Source: Climacteris rufus (taxonomy: Eukaryota > Chordata > Aves > Passeriformes > Climacteridae). Taken from it: a stretch of DNA of 64,000 bases. Shown here in pieces: positions 48,117 to 63,200 of the stretch. Where the stretch lies: assembly GCA_013398175.1 (NCBI GenBank), contig VZRZ01004300.1, positions 1,551,728-1,615,727 of the forward strand, given 5' to 3'. Position numbers and translations under genes: made by a program. Positions within the stretch are counted from its first letter, which is position 1. Every line of letters starts with the position of its first letter. The notes below the pieces were generated by a model. It was not told the DNA's origin and searched no databases. It saw nothing but the letters and a program-made list of their open reading frames with translations.

Positions 48117-50432
48117 ATTAGTATAATGAAAATTGCTTTCTTCCATTAAATTAGTAACACTTAACTGATATTTGAAAGAGGAAAAAGCCCATTCCTAACT
48201 ACCAACCTGTGAAATTTAAATTAAATTCACATGGACTAACAGTTATTAATTGTAATATTCACAACAACTCTTTAATTCAAAGTCTCTGAAGAGAAAATGT
48301 CTCAAAGGAGATAATATGATGATTTCTCCAAAGCCTTCCTGAGTCAGACACATCACTGCAGCCTGGGAGCTATGGCTTTATCCAATTATAAAGTCATCCA
48401 TAACTCTAATCTTCCTTTCCTTTATTCTGTTTTCAAAAGAAATCCTCTGCCAAAAGATCGTTAAATAGCAATAGGCCTGTAAATCTACGCTGTAATTTTT
48501 TTATAAACAGTGAAGTCCAAGTAAAAAAAAACAAAAAAACATTACCACAATACCTATGGCCAGAATACAGCTGTTCCCCTATCCAGGGGAATAGACTCGA
48601 TGGAAACCACTTAAAAACAAGAACAGCATTTCAACCCTGCCTTGCCTGCTCATCAGCTTGTGGTTGGAATGGAGAGGAGAGACAGCCTGAGCCCACTGGA
48701 GGCAGCAAGTGTGGAGCCCTCTGTTCCTTTGGTTGCAGCATTTCTAAAATAATGATACCCTAGCATACATAACAGCTCTGTCGGTGCTAAATGCAATGAT
48801 TCTTCAATTTAGACTGCTAAAAATATCCATGCCAAAATTCCAGAAAAGGCTCCAACAACGTAAGTTAAAGGCCAGTGAGTAAGAGCATGATCTACAGCTA
48901 CCCTTCAGAGAAAGAATGTGTTTTTAGTCTGTTACTGATCATTATTTATGAGAAGTTTTGCCTTAGGTAAGGCAAAATTCAAGTAGCTGGAAGAGGTTTG
49001 TCCTGGGGTCCTTTGCAGGGAAGCAACCCCCTGCTGACATGGGGAACAGAACGCTGCCTCCTCAGTGGCAAACAACTTTTCGGGTCACTCTCACAGCTAT
49101 AAGCAACTGTGGGCTGCACCACGACCTTACTGCACAGAAAGGAATCCACTTAGTTTGACATAATGAATTTTTTCCCAAATATGGAAAGCTCTAATACTTT
49201 TTAACGTACCTTTGATCTTAATTTTTTTCTTCTGTACGTGAAAACTTTTCACTTCACTTTTTTCCTCTATGAATTAGAAAGGTTTTTTTAATGTTTATTC
49301 TTGCCAACCAAATGTTTAGGTACAGTTAACTGAGGAGTAAGATATTACCACCCATGTCTTCAAAAATGCTAGCAAGTATTTTAGCAAGCTTTTTAGAGGT
49401 AATACTAAGGCATAATACATGTGAACAAATAAACTTTCCTACAATAGACACAGTCCGTATTAAGAGATTTGGGCTGAATTTAACTCACTTTGAAACATAA
49501 AATTTTCTTATATAAAGATGTCACTGGAAGGACAAGCTGTCTAAATTAGGTTAAGTTGTCCCTCAGTACATAAAATTTAAGGGCGAATGTGTGATGTAAC
49601 CCAGTCCCATTTCTTCCGAGTGACCTCAGAAGAGCTTGTCTTTCAAATTCTGTCTCATCTATTTTTTTCTTTAGCATTAGAGCATTTTTCTTCTCCTTTC
49701 AAATTTTTGACTTGATTTTTAGAGTCACATAATGAATTTATGCACAGGCTTCAATACCCCTTTGTCTCAAATACTTCCAAACACAGATTTCACCATTCTC
49801 TATCACAATTACCACTGGCTCATCTGAGCAGGTGATTAATCAGTAAAATCAGAAATGTAACCAAAGACTAGTCTTGTTCATGATTAAAAAGAAGAAGCAC
49901 TTTTCCACTATTTAAATCTCCATACACTGAAAACTACCTTTGTACAGTTCTGATTTTGATAAAGGCGTGCTTCAGGTTAGAATATAAAATCCGGCAGTGT
50001 TCTTGTATCTACTCTGGCAAATCAGAAAACAATTGCTGTAAACATTTTAAGAAATATTACCAAACCTTAGAAAAAAGTTTTAATGAGATTTCTTTCACAT
50101 ATAATTCATTTAGTGATTGACTTGTATGTCCTGTATGACTACATTTAAATTAAAACACATCCCACTGAAACCAAAGCTGGTCAGGAATACAGCTATGTAT
50201 TTATATACTCACTCAGGAACTGCATATTCTCTAGTATCAGTTTCCCTACTGAAAAATCATAGGATTTGAATCACATGCTCAATGCTTGCAAGCCTGAAGG
50301 AAATGGAAACCAGTGGAGTGCTCAGCATTTACACTAAACAAAATGATTAATCTTGCTTTTTCTATTTCAATTACCCTATCCGTTTTTTTGAAAAACAGCT
50401 GGGACACCCGAGTTTGTTAGTTTGTAAACACC
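48117..50432. other. Intronic sequence between two CR1 copies
   Basis: AT-rich; nothing recognised. Confidence 0.4.
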
Positions 50433-50680
50433 TAGAATCATAGAATAATTTTAGTTGGAAGTGACTTTGAAAGTCACCTTGTTCAGCTCCCTGCTTGAAG
50501 TCAGACCAGTTCTATAAGGTTACTCAAGACTTTGTCCGGGAGTGTTTTAAATACTTCAAATATGGAGATCCTGGACCACCCTGGGAAACCTGTTCCAGAG
50601 TTTGATCACCTCTGAGAAGTTTTTTCATTATATAGAGTCAAAGTAATCCATGTTGCAACTTGTGTCCACCTTTGTCTTTT
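50433..50680 (-). mobile_element. CR1 LINE 3' end
   Basis: Minus-strand copy with its 3' terminus at TAGAATCATAGAATAATTTT on the low-coordinate side, followed by the usual GTTGGAAGTGACTTTGAAAG. The 5' limit near 50680 is approximate. Confidence 0.88.
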
Positions 50681-53600
50681 TTAAAGTCTCCTGCTGGTGT
50701 TGACAGCTGCTGATCTCTCATCACCATCACTGAGTGAGCTGCCATGAGTTTGAAGGTTACGTATTTTAAGAAAACACACTATTTTGAATCTTGGGGGGCT
50801 CTAAACAAGAGTTTTAATACAGCATTTTTTTTTCTATTAGGACAGGCAATCAACCATTAAACTTTAAACCTTCATTTATGATCTCTGAAGAAAGATTTTA
50901 ATAATAAGATACTTTAATAATAATAGAATAATAGAAATAAAAACATCAAGACTATGAATTAAAAAAATATGGGGAAAATTGCATGCTGGAGTTCAGCTTT
51001 ATTTTTATAAAGTCAAAATTCCTAATTTGCTTTTTCTCAGAGAGACTGGATAAGAACATTGAAATTACAGGACAAAAACTGAGAACCAGAAAGGAAAATG
51101 AATTTATTTAGATTTATCCCAAGGTTTTCCCCCCTCCCCTGTGTAACACTACCAAGCATCAAGGAGAAAGTGAGTACACCTTCAACAAACAGGTGGTAAA
51201 TTAAATTTAACTTCAGGTTTCCTGGTCTTGCAAGAGAATCAGAAGTAAGAAGACAGATGGACTAACACTTTAAGTGTCCTGCTGCTAGACTGATGCAACA
51301 CAATTATTATGCTCATTATGCAACATCTCAGAGACAGCAGCAGCTTAGTTACCTCCAACTATTTTTTTAAGCTGGGTTATTGCTTAGCTACACCACTTCC
51401 CTGACCCACTTCATTTTAGGTCTACATGAACACCCATGCCATAATGGTACATGGCAGCAGGAATAAACTGCTGGAAATAGACTTTGGATAAGCAACTGTG
51501 TAACCACAATCTGAACAGTGGAAGACTGCACAGGAAACAGACCAATGGCTTGGAGAAGTGATGTTAAAAGTGCTATCATATGCTCCTTTGTGACCAAAAC
51601 AGAATTTCATAATCAGATGAACCAAACCATGCACTACTACTGCCGTTTGTTGGGACTATAAGCAAATTCTCTTATGGATAGCAAAATTTGTGTCACTGGG
51701 CCATCTTTCAAGTTCTCCTGTACCTGCAACTCTTAAAAAACAAACAAAAAAACCCAGCAACAGAACAGACTCAAGTTGCAAGCTCAGTTTCAAGTGCCAC
51801 ACACTACTAAGTGTCCTGATTTCACTTCAGGCAAACCTTCACCTTAAAGAAATGAGGCAGTGAGTGAGTCCCCAGGTAATAGTCTGTTGCACTCAAACAC
51901 TATTACACTCTTTTTGTAGACATAAGCACTATCTAAATATCCAGAGACTGGAATACCTAGAGAGTATTATACACACAGAATGCTAATGTACACAGGCTCC
52001 TAGAGGGAAGGGAAAGTAACAAGAAGAAAATTCCTATAGAAATACACCTCTGATGACCTTTACTGCATAGAAAGTATAAGGTGTGCAAAATGAACAAAGA
52101 CTAACATCACTGTAATGTCTTCTCAGTCAACAAAGAAAAGCCTGGTAAAGACTGGAAGTATCTATACCTATTCCCTTTTTGTTTAGCACAGGTAGATATT
52201 TCAGGGAGCTCAGCTTGCTGCATGCGTCAGTACACCTCTTATCTTGCAAAACTTTATAGCAACAGGTTAAAAAGTTGTAGCAGTCTAGAGTTGTACTGCT
52301 CACCCTTGTTTTTAAACAAGACAGTATCACACTTTGTTCTCAAAGCTACCCTTCCTTTAAAGTAGGAAGTATATTTTGCTGATACGCAGCAAGGAACAGC
52401 TTTGTCTTACAATTTTGCAAGACTCAAAGAACTGTCAGTGTGGCTATTAAACGAGGCACAGTTTTGCCAGAAGTTGTCATAACTTTCTTCTTATTCCCAA
52501 AGATTTAGCAAGAGACATGCACAATCTAAATTTCTTTAAAAATAAATTAATCTAATTTGCTAATGAAAGATCACTTGCACAAGTTGTTTAAATACTGTCA
52601 CAAAATACCACTGACATACTAGGTTAAAAATCCTAACATTCTGTTGAAAATGACACATGGCAATTTGAGAGGGCACAGAGCCTAGGCTCTGAGTGATCTT
52701 TTCTGACACTTCACTGCCAAGGGGAGACATCTGTAGGAAGATGCTAATGAAGTGCTGAGGGCAGCATATCATCAGCATGTTGGTCTCAAGGAATGAGACA
52801 TTTTCTGAGCTCCTAATCTGGTTTTATATTATTTATATTATATAAAGAAATAGAAATTTGGGCAAAAATAATTTAGCATTAAAAAATACTAAGTCTACTT
52901 GTACTGTTTCTAATCAGTCCCTCAAGAGTAAGCTTTCCCTGGACATAAGCCTCATTTTACAACTATGTTTTGAACACCAAAATATTTTCAAGTGTCCTCT
53001 TGACAGTATCTGCTCTCATGCAGTTCCACTGAAAAACACAAAAGTCTAGGGAAGCTGAACACATTTATTGCAGTGTTCACCTTCATGAGCACTTTGTAGA
53101 GGATAGCACACTGATGGCCAACACTCAATAAAGAATGGGATTCCTAGGCAGCTAGCTAGGATGAAGTGTGATCTACTGCTAAAACTCACTCCCCCTCTGG
53201 CCCAACTGATAAGTTTCTTTCTGATGCACAGAACGAGCTCTGATGAGGTAGGGATAGGTTTCCTTCATCAATGCAACTTGATGTCTGTCCAAATGGTCTT
53301 TAAAAGAGACTGGGGCACTTCTTAACATATACTCACTATTTTATCTCAAAATACCTGCTGAACTGGTGGATGGACTTTAAAATAGTATTTTTTTTTCTAA
53401 TATGAGAAGAGATCCAGGTTTTTGCAGCCTGCATTTCTATACAGAAAATATCAGCTTTTATCAAAAAAAGTACTAGGACACTAATCTAAATATTCTCTTT
53501 CAAGTCATGCCCTAAGGCATTAGTTAATACTGTAGCCAAACTGTAAGTACACTTAGCACATTATCCTTGAGAACTGCTGAGAAGCATTTAGGACTTAACC

Positions 53601-56600
53601 CATTTATTCCATTAAAATGAGAAAACCAAAAGTGGGAAGGAACTTGATTTTAACTAATTTCCAATCACTTAAACCTGAATTACAGATTATTTACACTACA
53701 TACATTTGAGGCTCAAATGTGCTTCAGCTCAAAGACAAACACTAAACTTCTGAAATGCTGCAACAAAAAACGCAGTCTCTTATTGAACAGTCATAATCAG
53801 AAAACACTGCCTTTGTAGAGGAACAGCCACAGCTATGGACTTTAGTCCAAAAGATAGAAGAACCAGAACCCAAGCAATCCTCACCCTAAAAAGATGATGT
53901 ATAAAAGCATAGAAAGTTTCTGATACACAGCATATGCACACAACCCCCATTTTTTGCATCTCAACTTCCAAAGCCTTCTCTCAATGAGTCCTAGTTATCA
54001 GCTGATTTAACAAGTCTCTCTCTTAGCACAGTGCTGGGTTTCACCATCCCAAGGTTAACTGAAACTGTATCTTTTGCCTAGAGAGACTGAATATTCATCA
54101 CTACATACATATTTCAGAGAAAAATAAAGGTTTTTTCCTTTTCAGAAGTCGAACTCATGAACAGCTTTATACCAGGCTGAACAAGAAGCAGTCATAGTCT
54201 AAGTGAAATTGAAAATATGGTGAGAACAGGCAAAAGACTTTTCATTTACCTGCAAGCACAAGCTTTCTGCAGTTATCACAGCTGCAAAGGAACTCAAACT
54301 ACCTCTGTGTAGAGCAACTGGAATACAGTAGGGCTTACTAGTTCAAACCCACTGCTATATAAACACACATATGCTGTGTTCAGGATAGATTTATTCACAC
54401 ATACAATGAACAAACCCACCCTAAAATGGGTGAGCCAGCTGGATCTGCCATGACTTGCCACTTTTAACTTAGCACTGTCAGACATCAGCTGGCTTCATGA
54501 AGCATTATTTATTTGTCAGTGAACTTCCCTCTTCAATAAGCCTGATTAGCTTGGTTTCATTATCACAAGAGCCAAGACACATTTATCAACATACTCAAGC
54601 TAACAAAGTCACTGCAAGTAATGAGCATTGGAAAAACTATTTCTGAACTGGTTTTATGAGAAATTTAAGGATGACAGTGAAACAGAGCACTTTTGAAATG
54701 GTTCCTACTGAACTGGGCAATGGGACTGCTTGACTCTGTACAGTCAAGCATGCAGCTTTTAAGTGAAGCAGTGTAGAAATATGAGCACTGTGTATATGGA
54801 AGCATCCTGTGTAGCCTACTCAATACCCAAAATTAAGCATGGAATAAGTTAAGGGAAAAAAAAAAGGAAAAAAGCAATCCATAAAACAGGAGCCCAGGAG
54901 CTGAAGAGTAGTCTGTTCCTACAGCAAGCTCAATATTAAGGTGATTGAATACTATGCAGGTTCTGGTATGATCTTTGTGTCATGGTATGACAGCTATATC
55001 CAGTCCTCAATACCTCTGAGATAAAGAGAGTTTGATGTTGGAATTTTGAAATATCTGGGATAGGCAGCTGTCAAGGGTTCATCTCAGAAAAAGCAGTATC
55101 ACCATATTTGCTATGAGGAGTGACAAGAAATGTTGTCTAGAGCTGACTGTGATCCCTGGCAGTTAGAAAGTACAAGCTCATATACAAAACCTGTAACAGT
55201 ACAGGGTAACAATGATGTTCTCGCAAAATCTAGAATTAATGCCACTACTGTAGACATGAAAACGTTACTGCAGCACAGCCATTTGGGTCATTATTCATTT
55301 TGTGACTCATCGCAGCAGAGAATTTTATATATCAGTAGGGGGCTCTAGTTTTGCTGCTTTTCCTAACCTCTGTTAAAGTACATGGAATGGAAATATTCTT
55401 GGTGGTGCTGACACAGGAGCTAGATCACTTGGAGCTGAAGGACTATCACATAGAGGCAGAGCCGAGTGGCTGTACTCGGTGGCACCTGACAAGAAGAAAG
55501 ACTACCAGAGCAAAGATGTTTTCCCTTGAAAATGTCTCAAAGCAAGACACTGCAATTATGCATGTTAAATTTAACAAGTCACCTTATGATAACTGGTCAC
55601 AAACAGCTGATTAAAGAGAAGAGATGGTACAAACCATCCTCCAATGCTGCATTTAGAAATAACCTGGCCTGGGTGTCACCAAAATGGACTGGCATTTCTA
55701 TCGCCCCAGAATTCCAAACACAAATTCAGTTTGCTAGCAGACTAGCATTATGCAAATGTTTGCAAAGATTTTCCATAGCACTTAACATACATTATGCTAC
55801 ACTGCATATCTCGATTTCTATTCCTGTATTCTTGAAATACAAGTATCAGAGGATCTTGATAAACAACAAAAAAAATAGTTATGAAGAAACAGATCAGACT
55901 TAGACCAGGACTTGAGCAGACACCTTTAAATATCACTCACAGAGAATATCAGCTCAAATGTAAATGTAAAAACATGTTAGGCTTGTGATGAGGCTCAATC
56001 AGGCCCTGTATGCAGCTGCTCAGAATTATGTTAGGGATCAGCTTGCAAATTGTTTAACATGGCTCATGCAGCTCATTTTTAACTGTGGCCAATTAGTGTT
56101 GACAGCCTAGCTGCATTTCATTTAGCATATGAAGGTAGACATATATATTAAAATGAGGTTATTGAACTCTATTTAAAGAGGTTTTGCCCCATTTTTGTTG
56201 AGTAAACAGGTGAAAAAGGCTTTCAGCTTCTCTTTACTAAGACCAGGCAGACAAGGCTGCAGATACCTAATGTACTACCAGAGCTGGCTGAAAAACCTTC
56301 ACAGAATATACAGAAAAGATTTCTTCCCTACTGAATAACTAACATCTTGCACATACATTCCAGAGGTGGAAGTTTTATAGAACTACTTTCCATTTCAAAT
56401 GGACTAGCATTAGAATAACACATTTGCTGTAAAATCAGGCATAGTTTAAAAGCCAGAGAAGTTGTTCATATCTGCAGAAACAAACACACAGAGTTTAAGA
56501 TTTACCCTTATCTGCATAATAGTTTTTGCTCTATGCTTTGCAGAATGACAGCAACATGGAAAAAGAAGCTACTCTTCTAAAAACACAAGCTTACAATGAA

Positions 56601-56966
56601 ACAATTTTGTGAACACCTTTGGAAGAATGGCAAAGCATCTGAATCAACTGACTGCAACAGAAAAGTACAAAGGCTACGTGAGATGGCAGAAGCATTTTCG
56701 CTAACAATTAAAGCGCATCAGTCTTGGACTAACTTTTGCCTGGTTTTCCCTGTTTTTCTATTGGCCATCCATCAATCTGGTTACTTTGTTTTATCAAATT
56801 CCTCAAAAACGGGTTAGCTGATCTAAGCATGGCTGCTTCTTTAGTTGATGTCCATTTGGTGCAGTCCATTACTAATGGAGCACAAATTTTTGTAGTTATG
56901 ATTACAGTACCTGTTAAAATAGCTAGGCATAATAGAAGGGGAGTCTCAATAAAGAAAGAGGGAATG
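50681..56966. other. Intronic sequence without recognised content
   Basis: AT-rich, with several short unsupported open frames (for example 55130-55614 on the plus strand, in two different frames). Confidence 0.4.
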
Positions 56967-57218
56967 GCCTGAAACTGTGTCAGAGGAGATTTAAGTTGGA
57001 TATTAGTAAAAGGTTCTTCACCCAGAGGGTGGTTGGGCATTGGAATAGGTTCCCCAAGGAAGTGGTAACAGCACCAAGTCTGACAGAGTTCAAGAAGCCT
57101 TTGGACAATACTCTTGGGCACATGGTGACTCTTGGGGATGGTTCTGTGCAGGGCCAGGAGTTGGACTCCATGATCCTTGTGGATCCTTCCAACTCAGCTT
57201 ATTTTGTGATTCTGTGAA
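56967..57218 (+). mobile_element. CR1 LINE 3' end, subfamily differing from the other copies
   Basis: AGGTTCTTCACCCAGAGGGT, GGCCAGGAGTTGGACTCCAT, GATCCTTGTGGATCCTTCCA and the terminal GATTCTGTGA match an avian CR1 3' region. The CCAGGAGTTGGACTC block sets it apart from the copies that carry GACCAGATGACCTCC, so it is a different CR1 subfamily. Confidence 0.9.
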
Positions 57219-60200
57219 ACATTTTCTTTTATTTTCTCCTAATAGCCTGACCAGCCAAGAACTTGACTGATTATGTTCATTTTGCTCAAAAGTCTTCTAT
57301 CACATTTTCATTAACAACTTGTCATGACTGCCATCAAAATAATTCTTACATATATAGTCTCCATTTTTATCTACAAAATGCAGATATTTATACCACGTGC
57401 CATCTGAATGCCAAAAGTTTACAGTATGTTTCCCATATTTCCTCATGACATACAAATTCAAAAAAATAACTCTGAAATGAAAAGAAGACATCCAAGTACA
57501 CCAAAAACTGTGCTTAAATAATATTTTCTAAGCAAGTTATGTAGAAAAACAGAAGCAATCCACAATTGATTGCCTACTTGAGATAATGTCAACTTCGATA
57601 AAAATCCTTTCCCTATTTTGGTAATGAGTTGTCTCCTTGTAAAACATGGTATTACATAAAAAAGCCTCTTTCCAAACACTTTAAAAAACTGCTAAGGCAA
57701 GCTTGAACCATGATGCCCTCTTAAAAAACAAAAACTAGCAGACAATCAGCCATATGCAATTAGTGCATAAACTAATGGTCTGCAAAGAAATATCAGACTA
57801 AAGAACCAAGAAAATATGTTTCATGTTTTGCTAATCTGTTTGAATCTTACTAGACTTGTCTACACTACATGTATTTTGGTGTTTTTCTATTAACTGAATA
57901 ACAATCAGAGTGTCAATGTTTCTGGTCAGGATGACTTACCTACAATCTAAACATGGCCAATACTGATTTTTAAAAAGATATGTTTATGCCTCCTGTAACT
58001 AAAAAACAAAAAGAGAAATGCATAGCTGCTTTTTAGAATAGTTTCAGTTTTTCAGAGGAAAATTAATTCTTCAAAGCACAACAAAGAAAGGCAGAAGCAA
58101 ACTACTGATACCCAGCTTCTTTTAAGTGCTCATCTTTCCTCTCTCCATCCCACTGTTCCGGTATCTTAATTCTATGCTGCTGCTTCTCCTTGCCACACTG
58201 TTAAAAATAGCATTGGAAAACTTTGCTCAGTTTTCTCTACTAATCAGCTGAAATACGGGTGAAATAATTGCTTTAACATTATAATACATTAATGTTCAAT
58301 TACTTCTGTATTATTTAACTGTATCAGAGAAGGGTGAATGTTAAAATTTTAAAACAGGAGAAGCAATAAAAAATGCTTTCCTTGTTATACAAGAGCTTTA
58401 AGCTATGTGCTTTACAAAACAACATTACACTTCTTGGTGCATCACACCACAGCCAGTGCTTCGCTAAGATAAACCAGCAACCTGACTCCTAGCACCACAC
58501 CCTCACCATTTTTCTCCAGAAAACTCATCTCCCAGTGAGAGAAAGCAAGAAACACATTTAGTCTTGCTGGGGTAAGCCATTTGGTAATAAGTACTACTCC
58601 ACAGTGAAAACAAAAAGCCATCCAGTGCATGGGGGGCCAGAGGGAATGTGAGAGTCACCATGGGGAAGAGGATGACAAGAGGGTTCAGTAAGGAAACAGC
58701 ACCAGGAAGCACCAATGGACCGAGACCAGCCCAGACCGAGTGTCCTCAGGTCTGCTTATATAACAAAAAGTTTTGACAAATCCTTTTTATGCAGTCTCTG
58801 TCTTGATGAAGGGCAGCATGTTTACTTTTCTTACTTCACCGTAGGAGTATTTTCACCAACAGTAACTGCAAAATTTTTTACAAGTTCATTTCAAGTGAAA
58901 GCTGTCTAGTAACTGCAAAGCAAGACCTCATCGCTTCTAAGGGCCAAGGTGCCTGGATGACAATCACTAATGACAGCAAGTTTACACAAAGGCTCATTCT
59001 TTTAACTGCAAAAAAAGATACAATTTATAAGAAGGGATAGCTAACCAAACTTAGCACCTGTACAATTTATGACATAGTACATGCTAAGGTGTCAAACAAG
59101 AAATTCTGCATGAGAAATGTAGTTGTGGAAATTCAAATAACTGTTAATGTGCAGCACATTGTCCAAGGGAGCCCAGGCAGCTATTATTTGCTCCAGAGAC
59201 CGCATCCTCCACATTAAATTAATACTTTTTAACTAACCAAGAGGCTAATCACTTACTGAGATAATAGTTTTCACCAATCTGAAGGAGAAAAACACTCCCC
59301 TTTAATTCACTGCACAGTAAAGTCACTAACTTGAAATAAAATACAGAAATTAAGGGATAAATTTGCTTAGATAAAAGCAAAATGCAGAATAACAACATAA
59401 GAGCATAAGTGGCCTTATATAAGAGCAGAATGTTGCAATTTTAGTCTTTATATATGGCATATAAATTACAACTTAAAGGAAAAGAACGTGCAGAATATGT
59501 CCCAAATCAACAGAACCACGTTGATCCAAAAGTAGTTCATTAGGCAATTCTCACTTAAGAAAAATTGGTATACTTAAATGCACTGGTGCACAGAACATAC
59601 CTTTGCAATGTGGTCACTTTGCAGCTGCTGACCACATATCCCAACCAGATGGTAGGAATCTTTGCAGCTCTACTAACTGAAGTGAGAGATGGGAAAGCTG
59701 GAAGTCGGACTGGTATCAGATTCACTCCCTCTCTTCCCCTGTCCCAAGTCCCAAACTGAGAGGAATTTAAACCAGCAAAATATTTTACCTTAGACAGCAG
59801 AGATGATGACACTTGACAAGATACAGATGCTACTCCCAAACACCCTGACAAAAACACAGTAACAAACACAAAAGCATAAGTATCATACCACTAGTAAACT
59901 ATCTGTGCACAGCTGTTCCAGGAACATTAGTGATCCCAGGCCATCTTGGATGAGAAAGCACTGCAAAACATAAATAGAAATCTTTCTGCCTTACTGGGAA
60001 GTTCCATTTGAATTTCCTTCCTATTGGTGAAGCCCATACTGGTATCTGCTGAAGACTGGTCCTGAAAGTACTGAAAAATGAGTCCCTATGGCTGCCTGTC
60101 TCCTACTGTTACCATGGATGTAGCAGCAGCCTAGATATGAGCAATTGAGAGCAGGATCATGACCTCAGCTCAGGATAATTTCTTTTTCCTTTAGCACTGA

Positions 60201-63200
60201 CCTTTTATAAGGGAGCATCTTAGATTCTTTCTATGCATTTTTACTATTTACACGCACTGGTGAATTAGAAAGCACCTGAAAAATAACATAAGGGAAATGT
60301 ACTGATGGCCACAGCAATAAAAGGAACAGATGAGAATAATCTGTAGCCAAAAGGAAGGGAGGAATGATAAGTCTTGACCTTGTTTACTTATTTCATGGTC
60401 AAGTGATTTATCATACACAAGAATGTCAACCTAATTATGAAAAGGATACTTACTATAAAAGGGGAAATCTTTATATAAAGCTGACTCAATTTTTGAAAGA
60501 AGCTAGCACAACACCTGAGGCTAAAAAGCACCTTTTGTGTCTGCTTTTCTGTAAAATGTGTTCTTTCTTTGTGGATATCTGTTGCAAAGTCAAGGTCCAT
60601 CAGGAAGCAATTACTATGTAAAAATAAACACAGCTTATTTATAGCACATAGGGCACAACTATACATTATACGATCCCATTTTAAGGTTCTCTCCAAATAT
60701 AATTTCAGAATACACATTTGTAACAAAATGATCCTTAATAAAAAGGAATTAGCAATCAATTTGGAAGAAATAAGCTCACAAGATGATGCACAAGTAACCT
60801 CTGGGAATGAGAGCTGCATGGCAGCCTGTACTGAGATAATCAGTTATGAATGGAGAGACACAGGCACAGCTTCACGTGATCGGTATGTCACGCCCTTCCT
60901 TTGCGCAACTTGCTTCAGCTAATAAATCTGACTTCTGGAAACAAATAGAGTCATCTGAAGCCTGGATTCCACTTTCTGCTTTTTGTCAGTGAACTACAGC
61001 AGATCCACATAACACTGTAGTGACTGGCAGGTCAGGGACCTCCCCTTCTCCTGGGCAAAGGATGACAATGCCACACAATCACGCCAAAAGCACGTAACAA
61101 AAGGTCCTGCACCTCTGTGCTAAACAGGTGAGCAAGTCCATTCCTGCTGAAATGGGGAACAAGAAGAGCTGCAGACAGCCCAGTTCTTTCTCCCTACAGA
61201 ACAGGCTTCTGCAACAGATACTTTGCAACACTGACACTGAAAGCAAAAGTAGGTATCTTCCCTGAAAAGTGACAGAATTGATCTGAGAAAACAAAAGTCA
61301 TCCTGCAACACCTATTACAGACAAGGGACTTCCAGTTAGTTATTGACTGAATTTAATTGATGGGAAACCATTTCTTTAAAGATTTTTCGTTGGTGAAGAC
61401 TACAGCATACTAGATACAATTAAATATAAATAGCATTTTTATGAAGTAATCTTTTGCAGGGTAGGTAGCAGATAACCAGTTATTATCCAGTCCTTTAAAA
61501 ATGACTACAAACAAGCTAATTTAACTGGCAGCATTTAATTCTCTGCCCTTTACTATTCTGTAGCAAACAGCAGCAGCCAGTTGCAAAACGCCTGTGTCAG
61601 CCTAGTACAGAAAACGGGGAAAACATTATCTTGACAGTGAGGCAGCAGCACTAGCAGGCTCCATATTTCCCAAGTAGGGATACAACCCTTATGCACTTGC
61701 TCTGATATGGCAATTGCCCTTGGAATGGCAATTCTATTACACTGAATACTCTTGTGCTTCCACTTTTCTAAAATTCTAACAGCCCTTCGTGCCAGAGGGA
61801 AAGGAAGCTACCATTGGATCCAGTCTCCCAAATATCTGGCACTGAAAAAGATACAAAAGGCTAAGTGACCTTAAGCTGCAACCCAATAGCTGAGATGCTA
61901 TTAATTTTCTTTGATTTACTTGGTATCCATAGCACAACTGAAACAAAAAAAAATTAGGGAAGATAAAAATCTATGTAAGATCAAGTTTTAATAGATATGC
62001 CTATCCATGGCAGTTCTTCCCAATGGAACAGTGGAACAGCTACAGCTTTTTTACTAGGAAAAGCAACAAACACACACTTAAATAGGCTAAGGAAGGAAAG
62101 GGATTTAATTTGGGAATATATCATAATTAAATTCTCTTTTTCAGCTTTCATTTTGATTCTTCAAACAAAACTCTCCCACATATAAACTACATGCAAATTC
62201 TGTATTATCTGGGGCTGTGTGGCCTTTCAGATTTTTGCAAAGCCAAAAGCAAGATTTTCTTTAGATATTAAGTAAAAAGGAGTTATTTATTGCTAGTTAT
62301 ATCCACAGAAACAGTATACACGAATGCTTGCATTTCCTATTTAATTTCATTGAAAAAAAATCCCAGCGCCTAAAGATAAAAGACTCCTTTTGATCTTATC
62401 TGAATTTGTGAGGGAATTCAGTAGAAATACTGAGGTTGAAGTTTTAAAGCTTTAAATGCATTCTGCCTTCACTCTCATTCCCAGCTCTGCCCATCTTCTG
62501 CCTGCTCCTAGCACTAGCACCCATGCAGCAGCAACGGTGAGTTATTTCAGGAAGCTGGAAATGCTGGAGATTAACCTGGAAAATGATCTTTTCTGTCCCA
62601 AGCAGCTCCCTGAGCCGGCTTGCCATAGGGTCCCATGAATCCCAGCAGTGGCTCAGGGGCAAGGACACAGCAGTTGAGACTGGGTTGGCTTACAATGCAG
62701 CAAAGTCCTGCTGGAACTTGATTCCTTCTCCTTGGAGCACATACTCCTACCCAAACAGTCCCAGCACGAGCAGCCAGAGCTGTGGAGCAAGACATGGCTG
62801 CTGTGACTGAAACAGAGCCCCTCGCTCTGCCCAGGCACTCTGCAGTCAGCTGTACATCTTGTGGCTGCCATAGCCACTCCAAAGGGTAAAATGAACCAAA
62901 AGCATTTTTGTGGCAGAAAGCAGGTATTTCACATCTCCCAGTTACATGCTTCCAGACTGGTTCTTTCCCTTGAACATGGTTTGATAAAGAATGAGGCGGG
63001 AGCAAACACCTTTCTGTGGAAGTTAAACTAGTCACAGTATGACCAAAGTGAACTGAGTCCCAACTGGCAAGGCTTATCAAGCTTATTTTCACTTTATTTG
63101 ATAATGTTTCTGACAGCAGAATCTCCTGTTTATGCTCCACTAAATGTTTATATTTTATAACTACGTTACTAAACGTCATCACTGTTTCGTAAGTGTACTC

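Noticed and set aside
56729..57121. 130-codon minus-strand frame with a hydrophobic segment
   Set aside because: Its N-terminal third is antisense CR1. The remainder has no recognisable domain and probably stays open by chance.
60364..60922. Overlapping plus-strand frames of 85 and 117 codons
   Set aside because: AT-rich, overlapping with a longer minus-strand frame, no splice signals and no recognised motif.
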